A stretch of DNA of 55,393 bases, from positions 1-55,393 of the forward strand of contig CAZEAN010000027.1 in NCBI GenBank assembly GCA_964510225.1. Reading direction: 5' to 3'. The stretch's first letter is position 1. The number at the start of each line of letters is the position of its first letter. The notes beneath the pieces are model-generated. The model made no database searches and had not been told where the DNA came from. It was given only the letters and a program-made list of their open reading frames with translations. A program made the position numbers and the translations under genes. Positions 35,275-43,712 of this stretch are shown in pieces. The stretch is from CAZEAN01 sp964510225. Its GTDB lineage: Bacteria > Planctomycetota > Planctomycetia > Isosphaerales > Isosphaeraceae.

Positions 35275-36201
35275 TCACCTCTCCGGTTTGAAGAGGTCAA
35301 GAAAGCGGTCTTCGTACTCGCGGAAGAGGTTGAGTCGGTCAAGCTCCTGCTTCAATTCGTAGGCTTTGGAACGATCTCGCCCAGCTTGTTCGAAGAGCGC
35401 TTCGATCCGATCTCTGGCATCAGAATCGTCTTGATCCAAGTCATTCTCAGCATCAATCGATTCAATGTCTTCTTCTTCACGATCCTCGATCGCATTTTCG
35501 ACTTGGGAAAGTAACTCGACAAGCTTTTGCTCAACATCAGCCGCCTGAGCTTCAAGCTCCGTGGTGTCTAGTTCGATTCCGGCGATCGTGGTGAAGACAC
35601 TGAGGACAGCCAACGCCGCTTTGGGGAACGGGAGCTGAGCGAAGATCTGGGGCATCTCCCCGAGGAGGCAGGCGCCGTCTAAGCCTTCCTCCGCGGCGAC
35701 ACCGAGGAGAACACCGTTCAGGCCACTGATCTGCCCATTCTCAACAACCTCAAGTTCAAGCTGTCGCAATAGGGCGAGGACCTCGGGATCGGTCGCAGCC
35801 CCATAGATCTTCGAAGGGGCTTGCGGGTGCATCTGAGTTGCCATCGAGGCGAACGTGAAGACCCGAGTGATCCCCAACTTCCCCGCGAATTCGAGGATCC
35901 TCCGACAGAAAGCGACCTTGCCGATGGGCGGTTGGGCTTCACCGATGAAGAGCAATAAATCGTGCTTCCCTGCGGGGTCTCTCCACGCGAAGAACCGGCT
36001 CCGAGGACGATGACCAGGGTGAATGATCCCATCCTTCACTTCGACATGCTCGATGTCGAAGAGTTCGTTCGAGGCAAGTTCGGCAACGAGATGCATACCA
36101 AGCTTGGCCATTAAGTAATAGCCAGCGCTCATCGCGACGTGACCCATCCCCGGCCAGACTGCGACCAACCAGGGTTTATTCAACTTGACATCGACGGCCA
36201 T
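35275..36201 (-). CDS. PAC2 family protein
   Basis: A 308-residue protein of the PAC2 family (proteasome-assembly-chaperone fold, found in bacteria and archaea without a firmly known role). The ATG at 36201 has GGAGGTCAGG a few bases upstream, so the longer reading to 36279 is not used. The core (about 10-225) begins KPWLVAVWPGMGHVAMSAGYYLMAKLGM and contains FTFASMATQMHP and SGLNGVLLGVAAEEGLDG, as in other PAC2 proteins. The last 80 residues are very acidic then helical (EDREEEDIESIDAENDLDQD). It leads the operon PAC2-YfhO-argC and diverges from the heme-oxygenase-like gene. Confidence 0.87.
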   Translation of the reverse strand: MAVDVKLNKPWLVAVWPGMGHVAMSAGYYLMAKLGMHLVAELASNELFDIEHVEVKDGIIHPGHRPRSRFFAWRDPAGKHDLLLFIGEAQPPIGKVAFCRRILEFAGKLGITRVFTFASMATQMHPQAPSKIYGAATDPEVLALLRQLELEVVENGQISGLNGVLLGVAAEEGLDGACLLGEMPQIFAQLPFPKAALAVLSVFTTIAGIELDTTELEAQAADVEQKLVELLSQVENAIEDREEEDIESIDAENDLDQDDSDARDRIEALFEQAGRDRSKAYELKQELDRLNLFREYEDRFLDLFKPER

Positions 36202-36506
36202 GACCTGACCTCCACAAACTCCTCGGTCACTCGACCAAACTGCCGTCATGACCTGTTCGGATTGGACTGATCGACTCACGTCTGCGGGGATCAGTTATTC
36301 CTTAGTTTTACTGGACTTGGAGCCAAAACGCGATGGAGTGGAGCCATCCTCCGCATCTGAAAGAGATCCCCACCAAGTTGCCCAAAAACCACAAGAAGAA
36401 ACGCGTCACGCTTTGTGACATACGCTTCATTATCGGTCGGGGTCAACTGTTAGAACCCGATCCGATCCTCATCTTAGGATTTGAGCTGGATAAGGACAGA
36501 GATCTA
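36202..36506. other. Divergent promoter region PAC2/heme-oxygenase-like
   Basis: These 305 bases lie between two divergent starts. GTCAC (36405-36409) and GTGAC (36415-36419) form a short dyad around GCTTT. GATGG/CCATC form another in the middle. Either could be an operator. The plus-strand ORF reaching into this region is an unsupported N-terminal extension of the next gene. Confidence 0.35.
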
Positions 36507-37232
36507 ATGAGCCGAGATGCCTCATCAATACGATCGATCTTCCAGATCAAGCGGACTCAACCTTCGTTCCACCATCGATTGCGGACCCTAACAAGGTCTG
36601 AGCACGTCCGACTTGATCTCCGGCTGACTTCGATTGCCAAGAATCCGACTCGGGATTCGTACATCGCGGCATTACGGAGTTTACTCGGATTCTTTGTGCC
36701 GATGGAACGCGTCCTCGGGAGTTATTTTGAGCATTGGCTTCCTGAGCTTCGATTTATGGATCGACGGCGAGTCCCGATGTTGGTCCTCGACCTCCTCTCA
36801 CTCGGAGTGGAACCGAAGGAGATTGCCTCAACTCCAAGGTTTTCATGGCCGTCCTGGGTTTCTGACATACCGACTGCGCTGGGTAGCTTCTACGTTTTGG
36901 AGCGTCTCTCGCTTGCTGGCCCCGTGATCGGAAGGCGTCTGGAACATGAGCTGGAGTTAACTCCCGATCATGGATCGGCCTTCTTCCGCGGTCGAGGCCC
37001 GCGCAACGGACCGCTCTGGCGCTCACTTCTCGGAGTCATCGACAAATACTGTGACGGTGTTGAGGAGGAAACGATCGACTCAGCACGTCGTTGTTTCGCC
37101 GCCATCGACCGTTGGGCCGAGGTTCACGGAATAGGCGTCACTGAGGAGGACCGTGCACGAGCCCGTCGGGTACTCCCTCCTCGCACTAACTCCGCAAATC
37201 GCCTAAAAGGTTGTCCGAGAGTTGTTCGATGA
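36507..37232 (+). CDS. Heme oxygenase-like protein
   Basis: A 241-residue protein of the heme oxygenase superfamily. The start at 36507 follows AAGGACAGAG. The proximal-helix signature is present: LRTLTRSEHVRLD (about 25-37) with His33 as likely heme ligand. The distal part reads LGSFYVLERLSLAGPVIGRRL, then HGSAFFRGRGPRNGPLWRSLLGVI, in family order. The usual Gly-rich kink (GxxLGG) is reduced to LAGPVIG. If active it would open heme to biliverdin, using a ferredoxin or reductase from elsewhere; no phytochrome gene is nearby. Bilin supply or iron release are the two likely roles. A strong hairpin follows the stop (37275-37323). Confidence 0.8.
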   Translation: MSRDASSIRSIFQIKRTQPSFHHRLRTLTRSEHVRLDLRLTSIAKNPTRDSYIAALRSLLGFFVPMERVLGSYFEHWLPELRFMDRRRVPMLVLDLLSLGVEPKEIASTPRFSWPSWVSDIPTALGSFYVLERLSLAGPVIGRRLEHELELTPDHGSAFFRGRGPRNGPLWRSLLGVIDKYCDGVEEETIDSARRCFAAIDRWAEVHGIGVTEEDRARARRVLPPRTNSANRLKGCPRVVR

Positions 37233-37907
37233 TCGACTCCAGACAATTCTTGAGTCGCACGGAATCGGTCCGCGCCGCAGTCCTTTGAAGTCGCTCGGAC
37301 GAATCGACTTCAAGGGATTGCGGACTCTCTGATGGATTGCTGGCCGACGGTACTGGTCCAGAATCAGGCTCGGCGCAGTTGCCGAGGATGCTGCGGCGGC
37401 AACGGCGGGTGGCCTGATCGTGTTCTGAGGTGCTGAGGAAGATCCGAGTGCACTTGTGAACGGACTGAGCGTTGCGTTCACGGACCGCCGAGCCAGTTCA
37501 GCAGTGCTCCCGACCAAGATCAGGCCGTCAAAAGAATCAGGAGTGACCTCCGGGTAATCCATCTCTGTTGCCGTCGATAAGGTTTCCTGCAAGGTCTCGG
37601 ATTCCAAGAGCCCTGCTCCCGTCGATCACGAGAAGACCCGACGAGTGGAGAGAAAACTCAACGTGCGAGAAGGTTTCAGACCGGCACTTCAGCGCGACTG
37701 AACTTCAGGAAATCTGGAATGTCGACGTCCACTTTGCCCGATTCTGACGCTCATTTACCGCTGAGCCTCTCTCAACATGAAGGTGGCCTGGCTCTCCTTC
37801 AGGTCTCCAGATCGAAGATCGGGTATGAACTTCGATTCAGGCTCGTGTTCAGATCCACCCTGCAGGGATCTGATTCCCTTCTTTCTTGCAGATGGAGCAA
37901 CTCTCAG
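37233..37907. other. Long gene-free stretch after heme-oxygenase-like gene
   Basis: These 675 bases have no supported gene. The left part contains the hairpin 37275-37323. A 134-codon reverse ORF (37203-37607) has no recognisable product. On the reverse strand, around 37600-37640, another frame reads LLVIDGSRALG, which slightly resembles the catalytic strand of IS256-type transposases, but it stops soon after, so at most it is a relic. On the right, 37720-37907 must hold the promoter of the Gly-rich gene. Confidence 0.4.
37275..37323 (+). terminator. 19-base-pair hairpin, fully paired only as plus-strand RNA
   Basis: The left arm 37275-37293 and right arm 37305-37323 are complementary at 17 of 19 positions, around an 11-base loop. 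The two mismatches are G-U and U-G pairs in plus-strand RNA but A-C mismatches on the other strand. It starts 43 bases after the heme-oxygenase-like stop. ACTCTCTGATGG follows, not a T-run. Confidence 0.65.
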
Positions 37908-38759
37908 ATGCGACAATTCAGCCGTTGGTTCATGGCCCTAGCGTTAGTCCTCGTCATGGCCGGAGTTTCCGACGCACAGCAGCGGGGAGCTCGGCAACGC
38001 GGTGGACCCGGCTTCCAAGGGCGACCCGGTGCCGGTTTCCAGCGCGGTGGATTCCCCGGGGGTCCCGGAGTGACCATCCCCCAATTGCTCCAGATGGAGG
38101 TCGTCCAAGCTGACCTCAAGCTTAGTGACGAACAAATCCAGAAAATTCAGGCGATCGGGGAACAGATGGAGGGCCGATTCCGCCAGATGATGCAGTCTGT
38201 GCGAGGTGGTGGCCAGGGCGGCTTCCAGGAGATGATGGAAGCCCGTGAGAAGTTGGAGAACCAGGTCCAGCAAGCGATGGGACGGCTTCTCGACAAAGAC
38301 CAACGGACCCGCGCCAATGAGATTTACTATCAAGCGCTCGGTGCCCGCGCTTTTATCGATGAGCAGGTCATCGAGAAGCTCGAGATCAGCAAGGCTCAGC
38401 AGGAAGAGATTGGAGGAGTTCTGGAGTCCGCTGGCGAAGAATTGCGGAGCAAGATGCAGGAGATGTTCGCAGGCCGAGGCCGAGGACCAGGCCAAGGTGG
38501 CCAACCGGAGGGCGATCGGCCCAATCCAGGTCAGGGTCGTGGCGCACGTGGTGAAGGTCGGGGCGGCTTCGAAGCAATGGCAACCCAGATGGAGGAGTTC
38601 CAGAAGGCGACCATGGAGAAGGTGCTCGCTGTCTTAACTGACGAACAGAAGGAGACCTGGGCAACCGTTACGGGTGAACGGATCGAACTCCCCTCGATGG
38701 CTCGTGGTTTTGGTGGAGGCCGAGGTCCTGGTGGCGGTGGCCGTCCTCCTCGTCCCTGA
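37908..38759 (+). CDS. Gly/Arg-rich secreted protein with helical Spy-like core
   Basis: I start at the ATG at 37908 because GGAG precedes it by ten bases and a signal peptide follows (about 1-23, FSRWFMALALVLVMAGVSDA); the longer reading from 37719 has none. The 283-residue product has a Gly/Arg/Phe-rich segment (25-54), then helices of the type LKLSDEQIQKIQAIGEQM and LEISKAQQEEIGGVL, which resemble the LTxxQ-repeat proteins (Spy/CpxP). A second Gly-rich stretch (about 185-215) and a Gly/Pro-rich tail follow. Such helices bind misfolded periplasmic proteins or metals in known relatives. The link is by motif only. Confidence 0.78.
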   Translation: MRQFSRWFMALALVLVMAGVSDAQQRGARQRGGPGFQGRPGAGFQRGGFPGGPGVTIPQLLQMEVVQADLKLSDEQIQKIQAIGEQMEGRFRQMMQSVRGGGQGGFQEMMEAREKLENQVQQAMGRLLDKDQRTRANEIYYQALGARAFIDEQVIEKLEISKAQQEEIGGVLESAGEELRSKMQEMFAGRGRGPGQGGQPEGDRPNPGQGRGARGEGRGGFEAMATQMEEFQKATMEKVLAVLTDEQKETWATVTGERIELPSMARGFGGGRGPGGGGRPPRP

Positions 38760-39089
38760 TCCTCGGCGGTTTTTCTGAGAAAAGTCCGGGAACATCGAGT
38801 TGCACCACTGGGCGACGATTTGACCAACTGAAGTCGAGCCCAGAGCGGTCGAGGGTGGCTAGGAAGGCCATCCTCATCGTCTTTCTTCTCGGATGGCTTA
38901 CAATCGATTCAGCAAATCTTCTTGCTTTCAGAGCCATTGCTCCGAGAGATCTGGCGACGCTTGATTCGTCGACGATGTAATTCTGTGGATTGCCAAGGGA
39001 ACGCTCATCGGTTGATAATCTAATGGTTAAGGTCGGTCGTCGGGTAATCACGACCGCTTCAGATCCGACCGTCCGCGCAGGATAAACTG
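38760..39089. other. Intergenic region before TPR/metallopeptidase gene
   Basis: No gene is supported in these 330 bases. A small TTTTC/GAAAA dyad follows the Gly-rich gene at about 38771-38783. GTCG/CGAC form a weak dyad near 39040. I find no convincing promoter boxes. Confidence 0.35.
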
Positions 39090-41651
39090 ATGAGAATGCA
39101 ACCACCCGAAGGGCGCGGATTACTATTGATATTGAGTGTCGGGGCTCTCGCTGCGATTGGCCAAGAGGCAGTTGCGGCCGAGTTTGAGGAAGCTCAACGG
39201 CTCTTCCTCCAGGGAGCCTACGAGCGCTGTATCGAACTCGCGGAACCCGAGATCGGGCGTTACATCCGCGATGAACGCTGGCCCTTGCTCAAGCTCCAAG
39301 CCGAGATGACCCTCGGACGCTACAACGACGCTCGGACCACACTTGAGGAGGCACTCCAACGCTACCCATTTAGCGTTGCTTTCCCAGTCCTTGGGGATCG
39401 TGTGCTCAAGTTTACGGGCTCATCAACCACAGCGAGAAGCCGACTTGCGTCGTTTGAACGCACGCTCCTGAATTTCCCCGAACGCTATCTCACTTCGTCG
39501 AATCGAGTCTGGCTCGGTCGGTTCTTTCTCTTGAGGAACCAGGACGCTCGGTTCGTCCTCGATCAATTCTTTGATCCTGCCACCGAGAACCGGCCCAACG
39601 ACCCTGATCCTTACTACGCCACTGCGGAACTTGCATTGGAGAAGTCAGACTTCGCTCTTGCGCTCGAGACACTCCGTAAGGCACCCGAGCGAACCCTCGA
39701 CGACCCCGAATTCCACTATCTGATGGCGCGATCTCTTTCGGAGAGCGACCGGGTCCGGGCGACCGTAGCCCTCAACAAAGCACTCGAACTCAATCCGAGG
39801 CATCTTGGGAGCTTGCTGCTCGCGGCTGACTACGCGATCGACTCCGAGCAGTTTGACGAGGCGGAGGATCTACTCAAGCGCGTTCTTGAAGTCAATCCGC
39901 GCGAACCAGAGGCACATGCCTTTCGTGCTGTGATCGCACATCTCCAAGGGGATTTCGAAGGGGAAACCGAAGCCAGAGCCTTAGCGCTCGCGCCGTGGTC
40001 CGAGAATCCGGAAGTGGATTCCCTGATCGGCCGCGAGTTATCTCAAAAGTATCGGTTCCGAGAGGGAGCGACTTATCAGGAGCAGTCATTGGCGTTCGAT
40101 CCCGATTACCTCCCCGCCCGGATTCAACTCTGTCAGGATCTCCTCCGCCTCGGAGAAGAAGATCAAGGATGGCGGCTCGCCGAAGCAATCCACGATCGGG
40201 ATGGATATAACGTTGAGGCCTTTAACCTCTTAACGCTCCGGGATACCCTTGATCGGTACGAGACGCTAGAGGCCGACGGATTGGTCGTCCGGATGGATCC
40301 CGAAGAAGCGGAGCTTTATGGCGATCGCGTGCTAGCACTGCTCTTAGAGGCTCGTGCAACCCTTGGATCGAAGTATGACGTTCAAATCGACCAGCCGATC
40401 TTAGTCGAGATCTTCGAGCGACGCGACGACTTTGCCGTCCGGACATTTGGTCTCCCTGGTGCGGAAGGATTCCTCGGTGTTTGTTTCGGGCCGGTGATCA
40501 CCGCCAACAGCCCCGCCTCGCAAGGCGAATCCCCATCAAACTGGGAGTCGGTGTTGTGGCACGAGTATTGCCACACGATTACGCTCGCCAAGACGAACAA
40601 CAAGATGCCGCGTTGGCTCAGTGAAGGAATCTCTGTCTTCGAAGAGTTCCAAGCCCGACCATCATGGGGGCCTTGGTTCCGACCTGAGTATCGCCAGTTC
40701 ATTCTCGGTGAAGCACTGACACCATTAAGCGAACTCAGCGCTGCCTTCCTCGCTCCGGAAAGTGGTCTCCACCTTCAATTTGCCTATTTTGAATCAGCGT
40801 TGGCAGTCGAGTTCCTCATTAATCGTGCTGGTTTCGAAGGGCTGAACGGACTCCTTGACGATCTCGGTCAGAGTGTGCCCATCAATGAGGCAATCGTGCG
40901 ACAGACGGGAACACCGATTGACGAACTGGATCGTGACTTTGAGCGTTTCATTCGCGACCGCGCGCTTACAATCGCCCCTGAAGCGACTTGGGAAGATCCG
41001 GAGCTACCGCCCAACGCCGATGCTGACGCCATTGCGGACTGGCGTTCGAATCACCCCAAGAGTATCTGGGGGCTCCAACGTCATGCGGTCCAGCTGATTG
41101 AGGAAGGTCGGGAAGCGGAGGCCGAGCCGATCCTCGGACGCTTCAAGGAACTCTATCCCGAATTTGTCGGCCCGGAGAACCCCTACGAACTACTTGCCGC
41201 TATCTATCGATCGCTCGGTGATTCTGTCCGGGAACGTGAAGAACTCGAAGCCCTCATCGAACGCTCCGGCGATCAGAGTCGGGCCCTCCTTCGGTTGATC
41301 GAACTGGACGAGGAAGAAGGGAACGAGGAAGCCCTCTATCGACACGCTGACCTTCTCCTAGCGATCAACCCTTTAATTCCGGCACCGCACCGTGCATTAG
41401 CCTCGGCATCGGAAGCCCTTGAAATACTCGATCAGGCTGAGTTGTCCTATCGGGCTCTCCTTCGACTCGACGATACCAACCCGGCCGAACTCCACTATCG
41501 ACTTGCGTCGGTCTTAAAACGCCAGGAGCGATGGTCCGAATCTCGGCGGGAAGTCCTCAAGGCTCTCGAAGAGGCACCCAGGTTTCGTGATGCTCATCGG
41601 CTTCTCTTGGAACTGGTGGAGCAAGAGTCGGCTGGATCGACTTCCCCGTAA
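39090..41651 (+). CDS. TPR protein with gluzincin metallopeptidase (peptidase MA-like) domain
   Basis: An 853-residue exported protein. An N-terminal leader (about 1-28, LLLILSVGALAAIGQEAVAA) precedes many TPR-like repeats (about 30-410 and 640-845, for example VALNKALELNPRHLGSLLLA). Between them is a peptidase with HEYCH at 491-495 (HExxH zinc-binding, catalytic Glu492). The third ligand is a glutamate about 20 residues later in WLSEGISVFEE, the gluzincin arrangement found in peptidase MA. It may therefore cleave or only bind envelope proteins. AGGA lies before the start. It ends 68 bases before the DUF4159 gene and may be the first gene of the cluster. Confidence 0.87.
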   Translation: MRMQPPEGRGLLLILSVGALAAIGQEAVAAEFEEAQRLFLQGAYERCIELAEPEIGRYIRDERWPLLKLQAEMTLGRYNDARTTLEEALQRYPFSVAFPVLGDRVLKFTGSSTTARSRLASFERTLLNFPERYLTSSNRVWLGRFFLLRNQDARFVLDQFFDPATENRPNDPDPYYATAELALEKSDFALALETLRKAPERTLDDPEFHYLMARSLSESDRVRATVALNKALELNPRHLGSLLLAADYAIDSEQFDEAEDLLKRVLEVNPREPEAHAFRAVIAHLQGDFEGETEARALALAPWSENPEVDSLIGRELSQKYRFREGATYQEQSLAFDPDYLPARIQLCQDLLRLGEEDQGWRLAEAIHDRDGYNVEAFNLLTLRDTLDRYETLEADGLVVRMDPEEAELYGDRVLALLLEARATLGSKYDVQIDQPILVEIFERRDDFAVRTFGLPGAEGFLGVCFGPVITANSPASQGESPSNWESVLWHEYCHTITLAKTNNKMPRWLSEGISVFEEFQARPSWGPWFRPEYRQFILGEALTPLSELSAAFLAPESGLHLQFAYFESALAVEFLINRAGFEGLNGLLDDLGQSVPINEAIVRQTGTPIDELDRDFERFIRDRALTIAPEATWEDPELPPNADADAIADWRSNHPKSIWGLQRHAVQLIEEGREAEAEPILGRFKELYPEFVGPENPYELLAAIYRSLGDSVREREELEALIERSGDQSRALLRLIELDEEEGNEEALYRHADLLLAINPLIPAPHRALASASEALEILDQAELSYRALLRLDDTNPAELHYRLASVLKRQERWSESRREVLKALEEAPRFRDAHRLLLELVEQESAGSTSP

Positions 41652-41719
41652 ATTTCCAACGGACTTCAACAGGGACAAAGTAACCGATATCAGAAAGCAC
41701 CTTGAAGGGAGTGAGCGCG

Positions 41720-42583
41720 ATGATCCGAAACCGACGGGTCTGGGTTATTGGGATGATGGTCATTGTGCTGCTATCGGTCGTCTCGATGGCTGCGTTTGCG
41801 AAACAGTGGCGTTACGGCCGACGACAGAGTCCTTACCAAGGGATCCCGAGTGACCGCGCCGGGATCCCCGATTGGGAGAATGACGAGGCACTAAAGGAAG
41901 ACGTCTTCACGTTTGTCCGGATCCAGTACAGTTCTTGGAGACGTGGTTGGGGTTGGGAAACAGATTGGCCTGACAGTGATCTGAACTTCTCCTACCGACT
42001 CCAACAGTTGACGTCCTTGAAAGTCGAGCCTGATCCGATCTGGATGTCGCTGACCGACGAGAGGCTTTTCGACTATCCGTTCATCTACATGATTGAGCCT
42101 GGTTCGCTCCATTTCAGTGAACCAGAGGTCGAGGCGCTCCGACGCTACCTCCTTAATGGTGGGTTCCTGATGGTCGACGACTTTTGGGGGGATGATCAGT
42201 ACAACAATTTCTACCAGGAAATCAAACGGGTCTTTCCCGATCGCGAACCGCTCGAACTCCCGCTCTCACACCCGATCTTCCACTGTGTTTATGACCTCAA
42301 AGAGAAGCCCCAGATTCCTAACATCGGTGATGCTCACCGTGGTCGCTTTGAGGGGATTACTTGGGAACGCCGGTACGGTCCGAGTGCACGCCAAGTCCAC
42401 TACAAGGCAATATTCGACGGCGATCCCGAGGACGGTCGGATCATGGCAATTATCTGCCACAACACCGACCTTGGGGACGGCTGGGAAAAGGAAGGTGCTG
42501 ACGAGTGGTACTTCTCTGAATTCTCCGAAAAGAAGGCGTACCCAATGGGGATCAACATCGTCACTTACGCGATGACCCACTAA
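41720..42583 (+). CDS. DUF4159 domain protein
   Basis: A 287-residue DUF4159 protein. GGGAGTGAG upstream supports the ATG at 41720 over an earlier TTG. A hydrophobic leader or anchor spans about 7-27 (VWVIGMMVIVLLSVVSMAAFA). The domain begins with FTFVRIQYSS and contains RLFDYPFIYMIEPG, LRRYLLNGGFLMVDDFWG and FHCVYDL, as in the family. This domain has a class I glutamine amidotransferase-like fold. It is often next to MoxR and DUF58 genes, as here. No catalytic Cys is visible at the usual nucleophile strand, so enzyme activity is doubtful. Confidence 0.9.
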   Translation: MIRNRRVWVIGMMVIVLLSVVSMAAFAKQWRYGRRQSPYQGIPSDRAGIPDWENDEALKEDVFTFVRIQYSSWRRGWGWETDWPDSDLNFSYRLQQLTSLKVEPDPIWMSLTDERLFDYPFIYMIEPGSLHFSEPEVEALRRYLLNGGFLMVDDFWGDDQYNNFYQEIKRVFPDREPLELPLSHPIFHCVYDLKEKPQIPNIGDAHRGRFEGITWERRYGPSARQVHYKAIFDGDPEDGRIMAIICHNTDLGDGWEKEGADEWYFSEFSEKKAYPMGINIVTYAMTH

Positions 42584-42608
42584 CTCATCACCGTGCTACC
42601 GACAATCA

Positions 42609-42665
42609 ACCCGTTTACGGCTTCCGCTCGATTCGAATCAACCAAACGGACTTGAACAAACGGGT
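42609..42665 (+). repeat. Inverted repeat in moxR leader
   Basis: ACCCGTTT (42609-42616) pairs perfectly with AAACGGGT (42658-42665) with a 41-base loop that contains the palindrome GATTCGAATC. It fills most of the 109-base gap between the DUF4159 and MoxR genes and ends 28 bases before the GTG start. It may act as partial terminator or leader control. Confidence 0.4.
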
Positions 42666-42692
42666 CCGGATCAGCCAGGAAGGACGACCCCT

Positions 42693-43712
42693 GTGAGTTC
42701 AGACGTTGAGACTAGTCCCTTCGATACCGAACGTGAGGTTGTTGAGCAGATCCACCAAAGTCGGGATCGAATCGAGCGTGAACTCGGTAAGGTCATTGTT
42801 GGTCAGCGGGAAGCAACCCACCAACTCTTGATCAGCCTCTTCGCTGGTGGCCATTGCCTGATTACGGGTGCGCCTGGTTTGGCAAAAACCCTCCTGGTCC
42901 GATCGATCGCTCAGGTTTTCCACTTACAATTCCAGCGGATCCAGTTTACTCCCGACCTCATGCCCGCCGACATCACCGGGACTGAGATCTTGGAGGAATC
43001 TACCGACGGACATCGGCGGCTCCAATTTGTGAAGGGGCCCATCTTTGCCAATGTCATTCTCGCAGATGAAATCAACCGGACTCCACCAAAGACCCAGGCC
43101 GCGCTCCTGGAAGCGATGCAGGAACATCAAGTGACCGCAGCGGGGGTCCGCTACCCGCTCGAAGAACCTTTCTTTGTCCTGGCGACACAGAACCCAATTG
43201 AGATGGAAGGGACTTACCCCCTCCCCGAAGCACAACTCGATCGGTTCATGTTCAACGTTGTCATCAGCTATCTCCCGGAAGATGACGAAGTGGAGGTGGT
43301 CCGCCAAACAACCTCAAAGAAATCGGAGCCGATCGAACCGCTCTTCCACGGAGAGGATGTTCTCCGCTTCCACGAGGTCGTCCGGAAAGTCCCGATCGCC
43401 GATGATTTAGTCCGTTACGCCGTACGTCTCGCTGGTGCCAGCCGTCCGGGTGAGCCGGGTGTGCCAGACTTTGTCGAGCAATGGGTAAGTTGGGGGGCAG
43501 GACTCCGGGCTCCCCAGGCCCTCGTCCTCGGTGCCAAGGCACGAGCCTTGCTGGAGGGACGGTACCATGTTACCCCCGAAGATCTCCGAGCGCTGGTTCA
43601 TCCCACTTTCCGTCACCGGATCCTCCTTGGCTATCGTGCTGAGGCCGATGGCGTAACGGTGGACATGGTGATCGACCGCCTCCTGGAACATCTGAAAGGG
43701 CCGAGTCTGTAA
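42693..43712 (+). CDS. moxR: MoxR family AAA+ ATPase
   Basis: A 339-residue AAA+ ATPase of the MoxR group, acting as a chaperone in assembly or activation of VWA-containing partners. Walker A GAPGLAKT (59-66), Walker B VILADEIN (121-128), sensor 1 in VLATQNPIE and the MoxR signature GTYPLPEAQLDRF (173-185) are all present. The start is GTG at 42693, with AGGAAGGA upstream. The C-terminal lid (about 270-335) is normal. Its stop overlaps the next start (TAATG). It is followed by a DUF58 and a VWA gene, the standard MoxR neighbourhood. Confidence 0.96.
   Translation: MSSDVETSPFDTEREVVEQIHQSRDRIERELGKVIVGQREATHQLLISLFAGGHCLITGAPGLAKTLLVRSIAQVFHLQFQRIQFTPDLMPADITGTEILEESTDGHRRLQFVKGPIFANVILADEINRTPPKTQAALLEAMQEHQVTAAGVRYPLEEPFFVLATQNPIEMEGTYPLPEAQLDRFMFNVVISYLPEDDEVEVVRQTTSKKSEPIEPLFHGEDVLRFHEVVRKVPIADDLVRYAVRLAGASRPGEPGVPDFVEQWVSWGAGLRAPQALVLGAKARALLEGRYHVTPEDLRALVHPTFRHRILLGYRAEADGVTVDMVIDRLLEHLKGPSL

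Noticed and set aside
37203..37607. 134-codon minus-strand ORF overlapping the end of the heme-oxygenase-like gene
   Set aside because: Low-complexity Ala/Ser content, no ribosome binding site, no recognisable domain, and it runs through the strong hairpin.
42630..42639. tRNA T-arm-like GATTCGAATC before moxR
   Set aside because: No acceptor stem, D-arm or anticodon arm can be built around it; it is a palindrome in the loop of an inverted repeat.
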